From contig NC_053148.1 in assembly GCF_016808335.1 (NCBI RefSeq), positions 45,276,930-45,340,929 of the forward strand: DNA of 64,000 nt. The letters run 5' to 3'. The notes under the pieces are model-generated. The model had not been told where the DNA came from. It worked only from the letters and a program-made list of their open reading frames with translations, and made no database searches. This stretch comes from Panicum virgatum (taxonomy: Eukaryota > Streptophyta > Magnoliopsida > Poales > Poaceae). The position numbers and the translations under genes are program-made. This document shows positions 57,767 to 64,000 of the stretch, piece after piece (position 1 is the first letter of the stretch; each line of letters starts with the position of its first letter).

Positions 57767-59399
57767 GGGAAAATTGGTCTCAGAACATCAAAAGATCGTC
57801 GTTTCCGCAAAATACCATTAAAAAACCTCTGTTCCGTAAAATAGCATCGAAAGAGTCCACGTTACCCCGAACTACCATTCCGTCGCGTGTTCCGCTAACT
57901 CGTCCGTCGCGAGCTCCTTCTTCCTCCTCGCTGCCCCCCATCATCCCCTCCCTTCCTCCTCTCTCAGCAGCAGGGCAAGAAGGCGACGCCCGAGCCGCCG
58001 CTGCCGCCTCCAGCTCCTCCCTTCTCCTCCCTGGCTTCCCCCACGACGGCACAGGGGCGGCGAGCACCGGCGCGGGGCTAGCGGGCAAAGACGCTGCGGC
58101 CACCGGCCTCGGAGAGCCCCGGCGCGAGGGCAGTAGGGCGCGGCCGCGGCTGGCCTCGGTGAGCCCGAGCGCGAGGACCACCCATCTCGACGAGCCCGGG
58201 CACGGGGGCTAAAGGGCGCGACGGCCGCCAGCCTCGGCGAGTCCCGGCGGGGGGCAGTAGGGCGCGGCCGTGGCCGGCATCGGCGAGTCCCGGCGCGGGG
58301 GCCGCCAGCCTCGGCGAGGCCGAGCGCGGGGGCAGTCGGATGCAGCGGTGGCCGGCCTTGGCGCAGGATCTGGCGGGCCCATGGCGTGGCCAGGCCCCGG
58401 TGCCCGATGGCCCGAGCACAGGAGAAAGTGGGTACGGGGCAGCCGGCCCCGGCGCAGGAGGTGGCGAGCGCGGGGTGGCTGGCAGCGACGCGGGAGATGG
58501 CTAGGCCAAGGGCGGTGAGGTAGGCTGGCGCTGGAGCGGCAAGCGTGGGGGTGGCCTGCCCTGGTGAGCCGTGACGCAGGGGGCGGGCGCGGCCAACCCC
58601 AGCGAGCACCGGCACGGGGGCAGGCGGGCACGTCGGCGACGCAAGCAGGGGAGCTGTGACCCGCGAGCTCCGTCGGTGGCAGCGTGCGAGCGTTCCAGCA
58701 CGGGCGGGAGGTGCATGCTCCATCTTGGGCAGCGTGCGGGTGCTCCGCGGCCGGCGCTGCGGGCAAGAGCCGCGAGGTCCGCCACCCCGACCCCGCGCGG
58801 GGAAGCTCTGTTGGCGGAGGCGCGAGGAAGCTCCGCCGCCCCGGCCGCGCTGGCGAGCTCTGCTCCCGGCCACGCCGAGCCGTCGTGACCTCGAGGTCCG
58901 GTGATTCGAGGTCCTGCACGGTCGAATCGATGTCCTGTTCGAACTAATCGAGCTCCGGCAAGTCGAGTCCAGCGAGTCGAGCACAGGGGGTGATTTGATA
59001 CACGCTAGTTGAGCAGAGGCGATGCGAGCGCCGGTGCGAGCTGACGGCAAGCGATGGAAGTAGTCGTGCACACGCTAGCACGAGGAGGGCTACCGCCGCC
59101 GTGACGCCGTCGTCTTCGCCGACCAGGAGGCGGGCTAACGGCAAGCGCACGGCGAGGCCGCAGCTGAGCGGCCGGGCGGGGGAGCGCGACGATGCAGGTG
59201 AGCACGAAGCGGCGAGCTGGAGGCAGAAGCCAGCCGCACGAACGGGCAAGCGGAGCTGACGGCGAGCACGACGGAAAACGTGACAGAATGCTAGTTCAAG
59301 GTAACTCTGCATGTTTCGATGGTATTTCACGGGATGGAATGATTTTAGTGGTATTTTACGGAAATCGTCATCTTTCAATGCTACACAACCAATTTTCCC
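57767..59399. mobile_element. MULE, possible Pack-MULE, with GC-rich cargo
   Basis: 1633 bp flanked by the exact 9-bp duplication AATAAATAT (57758-57766 and 59400-59408), the mark of Mutator-like elements. The terminal repeats extend over 100 bp: GGGAAAATTGGT at the tip, then shared blocks such as TTTCCG-AAAATACCA-TAAAA and CCGT-AAATA-CATCGAAA, ending GTTACC. There is no transposase. The cargo (about 57860-59290) is very GC-rich and unlike the AT-rich surroundings, as in Pack-MULEs that carry gene fragments. The source gene is not recognised. Confidence 0.88.
57941..59071 (-). other. Open frame of 376 codons in the MULE cargo, function unknown
   Basis: A long Ala/Pro/Arg/Gly/Ser-rich frame on the minus strand. 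Its 58080-58420 part is a degenerate repeat of about 45-60 bases centred on CTCGGCGAGnCCnGGCGCGGG. No domain is seen. Frames on the other strand are also open, so GC content alone may explain it. It is listed because expressed Pack-MULE chimeras do exist. Confidence 0.25.
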
Positions 59400-59524
59400 A
59401 ATAAATATACCTTAAATTATGATTCAAGAATCATCTTGATTTCTTTATTTTGCACAAATTTTACACATATATTATTTAATTTACCTCAGTAAATTAATTC
59501 AAACATGATTTCTCATGTATCAAA

Positions 59525-60440
59525 ATGGCTCATCTATTTAATAAGAATTTCACTGAAACTACGGAAGATAGTCACAACTATCTGACTTGGGTTACGAATA
59601 TCAGAATAATGCTAACAACAAAAAGTTTTATTGATGACATCAATGAACCGAATCCACAAGCCCATTTTTTAGATACAACCAAATATAATACATTACTTCT
59701 TGAGACGTCATATTCACGTATATCTCAAGATATTGGCAAAGGATCCACGTAAATTTTGAGTTGCCCTCAAAATAAACATAGGGCAATCATTTTGCCAGAA
59801 GCATAGCGTGAGTAATCGCTATTTTGTCCTATGAATTTCAAATCTATCGCAGAATCCAATTCTGCAGTATCAAAGATTTGTTGCAAGTTTCAGCTTTGTG
59901 ATCATTATAGATGATGCAAAAATGATCGAAATGTCATTATCTATATTTTCCCTTTTTCAAGTAGGTTATTGCAATAGCAATACCGTTGGTACAACTACGC
60001 CAAATATTCTGATCTCATACTTGACCTACTCCAAGCAGAAAATCACTATAATAATCAGAATATCAAAATAAAATTTTGATGGCATGAAATTCTGAATGAA
60101 TTTCAAGGGAAAACTAAGGAACATCACAAAACAAGATTCCTAACAAAGGCAAAAGCATTCTTTAGAAAATATTCTATATGACAACTTTCAAGTTTGTCAA
60201 AGATGTGATTGTCACAATCACCAAAAATGCAACAATGCCAAATATTTGGTTAATTTATATCTGAAATCCGTTGGAAAACAAGTTTAAGGGGACAAGTTTG
60301 AAGCTCACTTCAACAATCAACCTACAAATATCAGTTGCGCCCAAGATGTTCCTACGAAACACAGCAAAGATGTTCTACAGAACATGATAATGGGGAGATC
60401 CCATTACATGGAACTACCTATTGAGCACTGAATACATGGT
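59525..60440 (+). pseudogene. Copia gag and knuckle remnant
   Basis: It starts MAHLFNKNFTETTEDSHNYL, followed by WVTNIRIMLTTKSFIDDI, the N-terminal Gag motif of plant copia elements. The 75-codon frame stops at 59750, and further fragments continue in shifted frames. A worn CCHC knuckle (CQRCDCHNHQKC) lies at 60195. Confidence 0.7.
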
Positions 60441-60569
60441 TATGGAATTTCAATCCAATGACATATTTGGAGACACAACCTAATCTTCATGATACCCAGA
60501 AACTTGATTACTCGCTCGCCGGATTTCGGCCTCAAACTGCCGCCGGCCATGGCCCTAGGTGAGACCGGT

Positions 60570-61125
60570 CTAACCGGTTGTTATAACTGGTCTGACCGGT
60601 GGAGACCTTTTATTCGTTTAGCGAAATTTGTAGGTTGCCTAACAAATTAAGAAAAATCTTAAAAATACAAAATTAATTTTGTTAGATTGGTTGCATTTGT
60701 ATGTGCAAGGGAAAAATATTTATTCTTGCGAAATGCCCTTTTTGACCCATGTTAGAAATTAAATGAGGTTTAGGCTTATTTAAATTGTTTGTGGCAATCT
60801 ATTAGTTTGAAAATTTTGAAATTTAGGCAGTAGTTTGATCTAGGCATGTGTAGTCTACCGTAAAAGTTTCATGTCTAGAAAACATGGTTTGAGGTGTTAG
60901 TTGGTTTATCTATGTGTTAGTATATTTAGAAGTTAAAGGATAGTTTACAATTAAGGAGAGTCATGTTAAATTAAATTAGAGAGCTATACCAGTGTTCTAT
61001 GACTTAGCTGGAGATTAGTTTTGGTAGGACCGGTCTGACCGGTCGAATGGACCGGTCTGACCGGTAATGTGGCCAGGTCGGGTAGGACCGGTCTGACCGG
61101 TCGCAGATACTGGTCTGACCGGTAG
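60570..61125. repeat. GACCGGTCTGACCGGT repeat cluster
   Basis: Several copies of ACCGGTCTGACCGGT, inverted repeats around a short centre, at 60572, 60590 and 61029-61125. They lie in the LTR-like block. Confidence 0.75.
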
Positions 61126-61720
61126 GGGTCCGGATAGTCCGGCCATTTATCTGGATATTCCGGACTTGGGAGTCCGGATACTTCGAGAATTCATCCAGAT
61201 ACTCCAGATTTGGGGTTCAGAGTCGCCCGATAAAAATGTAAAAACTAGATTTGTTAGTCTTGTATTTTCATGCTCCGTAGGTTAGAACTATAAAATATGT
61301 TGTTTAACAATTTTTACTATATAGTTTTAATTATGCTAGCCAAAATGTTTTTATAGCTAATTTTGTTTAGATTCGTGCAGAGTTTAATTAACCTCCACTT
61401 ATATAGTTGTTCATGTTTAGGCAATAATAATTTTGTGCATGTATTGCTGCACCTTTTGTTGCATCATCCGTGCATTTTTACATATGTATTATTGCACCTC
61501 ATTTATGTACACTAGATGTACACGTGTGAACGTGAAGCACGTGGTGTGGAGTCAACCCACAAGACGGTGTTCGACGGATATCGCCAGAAGATGGAAGGAC
61601 CCGCTGAAGCAACCGAAGACCCGGCCCAAGATCGGAAGGGCCCAAGGCCTTGATAGCATTAACACTAACTTAGTGTTACCCTCAGACAAGCCCCGGAGCA
61701 TAACCTTAATTTTAGTATTC

Positions 61721-61726
<6 letters not shown>

Positions 61727-61780
<54 letters not shown>
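61727..61780. repeat. (AT)n microsatellite
   Basis: About 26 AT units in the LTR-like block. ORFs of Ile/Tyr repeats here are artefacts. Confidence 0.95.
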
Positions 61781-61784
<4 letters not shown>

Positions 61785-63104
61785 TGTGCATTTACGTTGC
61801 AAGGAGTTGATTGGAACCCAAGATGCATGATCCATAGGTCCCCTCAGTTACTCTACTAGTGTGCAGGTCGTTTGTATTGTCAGGCTTAATTAGAATTCGG
61901 TAGAAGTCGAGTGATTTCTGTCACTCGTGAGTTGTAGGTTCTTGTTACTTACGACAAAGTGGATTGAAAGTGGTTAATGAGGAAAAGGAAGGAAATTGAG
62001 ACCGAGCGGAGATGAAGTTGGTTATGGATAGGGATTGGATGGAAAATAAGCCTCCGCCTGTGTTGCTTGAGGACCGTACCGTTGTTGGCAGTGTTGATCG
62101 AGTTTGAATAGTACTAACCACATGCCGGAAGTAGGAGGTAGTCGAAACCGGTAAGCTAATTACCTAATTGCAACGAAATCTGACTCTACCCGCTACTCTG
62201 GCGTAGGGGTGAGGGGCGGATGATGTAGTCGTCTACAGGTTCACAAGGTGTTCGCATGTGTGGGACTCATCATCCAAGTGTTTGCGGCCGCGAGTCAGAC
62301 TTCGAGGTAATTATGGGAACGGTTGCTCGGTGCGACTCGACGGGGTTGCACTTGTCGTGTGAGTTAGGTCCACCTTGCAAGGTTAAATCGGTTCGATTCG
62401 CCGTGACTCGCGGATATGAGAACCTTGATCACTTTGTCACATCGTAGTAAAAGAATGAACGAGAATGGAATGATGAGCATATGGGATATGACTGTGGTTT
62501 ATCTGATAAGATAAGTTGATCAACCATGTGTGTCCTAGCTATTCCGGCAAATCTAGTGTTACTTATTAAACTAAAGGGAGCTAAAATATTGAAAGTAAGG
62601 ACCCAATACTAGCGGCTTTCCAGCAAAAGAACTACAGAGCCAAAGAGCCTTGCATGTTTAGGAGTCGGCTAAGTATATTCCACTAGTCGGGTAAGTATTG
62701 CTGAGTATCAATATACTCAGGGTTTGTTGTTACCCTATTTTCAGGTATTTGTTGCTGGTTGGAGCTAACCAGGATCCACACTGGTGGGCTCGATGTGACA
62801 TCATCACGTCTTCGTAGTATCATGGTTTTTAAATCAAACTTCCATTTAATTCCGCTGTATTTTGAACTCTGATATTTTACATAAACTCATTTTGTTAAGT
62901 TCTGTTTTGTAAATTAAATTTTAAAAACTTCTATTTACTTGTAATCATCTGTGCTCGCCTTCGGGTGAGACTTCCGGTGTTTTCGATCCTTAATCCCAAC
63001 AGGCTACCGGATTACACCGTTTTAAGTACGCGGTGACTTGATTAACACTTAAGATGATAGTTAGCACACTTAAGCCGGTTTAATTTAGACCGTTCTGTCA
63101 CAAC

Positions 63105-63960
63105 ATGGTACCACTAACACTCATACTTAGGGAAATTAAATACTTCCAAACTCTCACAAGGAGTAAAGGAAATTTCACACAAATCGTATACTGCGATATT
63201 GTGATCAATTGATTTTTGGTCGAGGCACATTAATTTTCCCTATGGGTACCCAATTAGCAATTGAGGATACACTCCTATATCCCGATTCAACTTTTACCCT
63301 ATTGAGTTACAAAAATATATCTGTTACAATGGTTTTCATGTGGAAACATATAATGACAACAATAATGAATATCAATTCATCATAAAAATTACGGATATAT
63401 CAAGCAAATGCTTGAAAGAATTCCTTCAACATCAATGGGATCGTATTACACATACATCAAACCCGTAGAAATGTTGCGTACAAGATAATTTTTAGAATCT
63501 TGATATCCTCAAAATATGGCATCATCGCCTTAGTCATCCTAGGATATGGATGATTTCAAAATTACCGGCAATTCAATTGGTCACCATATAAATAATTTAA
63601 GTTTTCCCAAAATCTTCAAATTTTGTGTGCACCGCATGTGCCATGGGAAAATTAATCTTAACAACCTCTTATCTTAAGATCAAGGCTAAACCACTACAGT
63701 TACTTGAACGCATTCAAGGAGATATTTGTGGTCCATTCATCCATTAGTCGGACCAAATTAGTACTTTATGATACTTATTGATGCATCAACTAGATGGTCC
63801 CGTATGTATTGTTATCCACAAGAAATCATGCTAAGCATGATTATTTGCTCAAATTATCAAATTAAAGAGCATATTATCCAGAACACACAATCAAATCTAT
63901 ATCAAATCAGAACACATGAAAAGTGGGATATCGAGATGCTGGCTAACTAATCCCTATTTT
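63105..63960 (+). pseudogene. Copia protease, pre-integrase and integrase remnant
   Basis: After frame changes one can read the protease end (LILREIKYFQTLTRSKGNFT), a degraded pre-integrase zinc region (WHHRLSHPRIW, CTACAMGKLI), and the integrase start QGDICGPF then MILIDASTRWSR at 63768. Many stops and shifts show it is dead. RT lies beyond the window or is lost. Confidence 0.75.
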
Positions 63961-64000
63961 GCCAGAATATAAACTGATACCCGGATACTAAAATTTCATA

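Larger units (their letters stand above)
60500..63102 (+). mobile_element. LTR sequence related to the Tekay-like element, inserted in copia protease
   Basis: The right part (from about 61880) matches the gypsy LTR of MATH-BTB copy 1 in the opposite orientation: TAGGAGGTAGTCGAAACCGG, TAGGTCCACCTTGCAAGGTT and the end TTCTGTCACA are shared. It is much diverged. Copia protease sequence (CTTCATGAT before, GGTACCACTAAC after) sits on either side, so it interrupts that domain. The left boundary and target duplication are not resolved. A solo LTR is the likely state. Confidence 0.65.
55756..63960 (+). mobile_element. Decayed Ty1/copia element with two nested insertions, open at the right
   Basis: A short putative 5' LTR (55756 to about 55985, TGTTATGAAG...TTTACA) is followed by ACACGTTATCAG, a primer-site form common in one group of plant copia elements. 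A long leader, a gag start at 59525, a knuckle remnant at 60195, and protease, GAG-pre-integrase and integrase remnants from 63105 follow. A MULE (57767-59399) and a gypsy-type LTR (about 60500-63102) interrupt it. The 3' LTR is outside the window. The LTR start is an inference with no second copy to check it. Confidence 0.7.

Noticed and set aside
58270..58947. Plus-strand GC-rich ORFs in the MULE cargo
   Set aside because: They lie opposite the longer minus frame and show no domain. Without transcript data neither strand can be preferred, so I list only the longest.

Overview
This is nuclear DNA of a grass (Poaceae). The reasons are a local cluster of intron-poor MATH-BTB genes of the kind expanded in grasses, grass-type MITEs, Ty3/gypsy and Ty1/copia elements primed by plant initiator tRNA-Met or tRNA-Asp, and a CACTA element with the GCCGAGTG/CACTCGGC subterminal repeats common in cereals. 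I see no evidence for a species name. No rRNA, tRNA or CRISPR was recognised.

The host backbone is a cluster of three MATH-BTB genes (CUL3 ubiquitin-ligase adaptors), all on the minus strand. Copy 1 (330-14550) is split by a 12.6 kb Tekay/Del-like gypsy retrotransposon and by a 0.48 kb MULE-like element. Removing both, with one copy of each target-site duplication, leaves a continuous 361-residue reading frame. Copy 2 (20109-21203) is intact and has a probable 5'-UTR intron. Copy 3 (46843-54456) is a frameshifted pseudogene carrying a 6.6 kb CACTA transposon.

Between copies 2 and 3 lies one 21.2 kb nested block. A minus-strand SIRE/Maximus-like copia element (24188-45418, TSD GTATC) that keeps only gag has been invaded in its 3' LTR by a probable solo LTR (24724-30055), itself invaded by a non-coding LTR retroelement (25782-29666). 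Its gag is invaded by a hAT transposon (about 34010-39833), which carries another solo LTR (37315-38837). Its 5' LTR is invaded by a second nearly non-coding LTR retroelement (41218-45194). Most boundaries are confirmed by exact 5-bp target-site duplications, so the order of insertion can be read directly.

From 54.7 kb to the end are MITEs (a Stowaway containing a Tourist-like element) and a decayed copia element on the plus strand. The copia element was invaded by a GC-rich 1.63 kb MULE (57767-59399, 9-bp TSD, long TIRs, possibly a Pack-MULE) and by LTR sequence related to the Tekay-like element.

The only clearly functional host gene is MATH-BTB copy 2. A short plus-strand ORF behind a TATA box (15504-15767) is a weaker candidate. 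I found no convincing wholly new system. The most notable signals are the doubly interrupted but otherwise open MATH-BTB frame, a very young gypsy element with a damaged RT active site and an in-frame UAG before pol, a possible Pack-MULE, and the datable nested stack.
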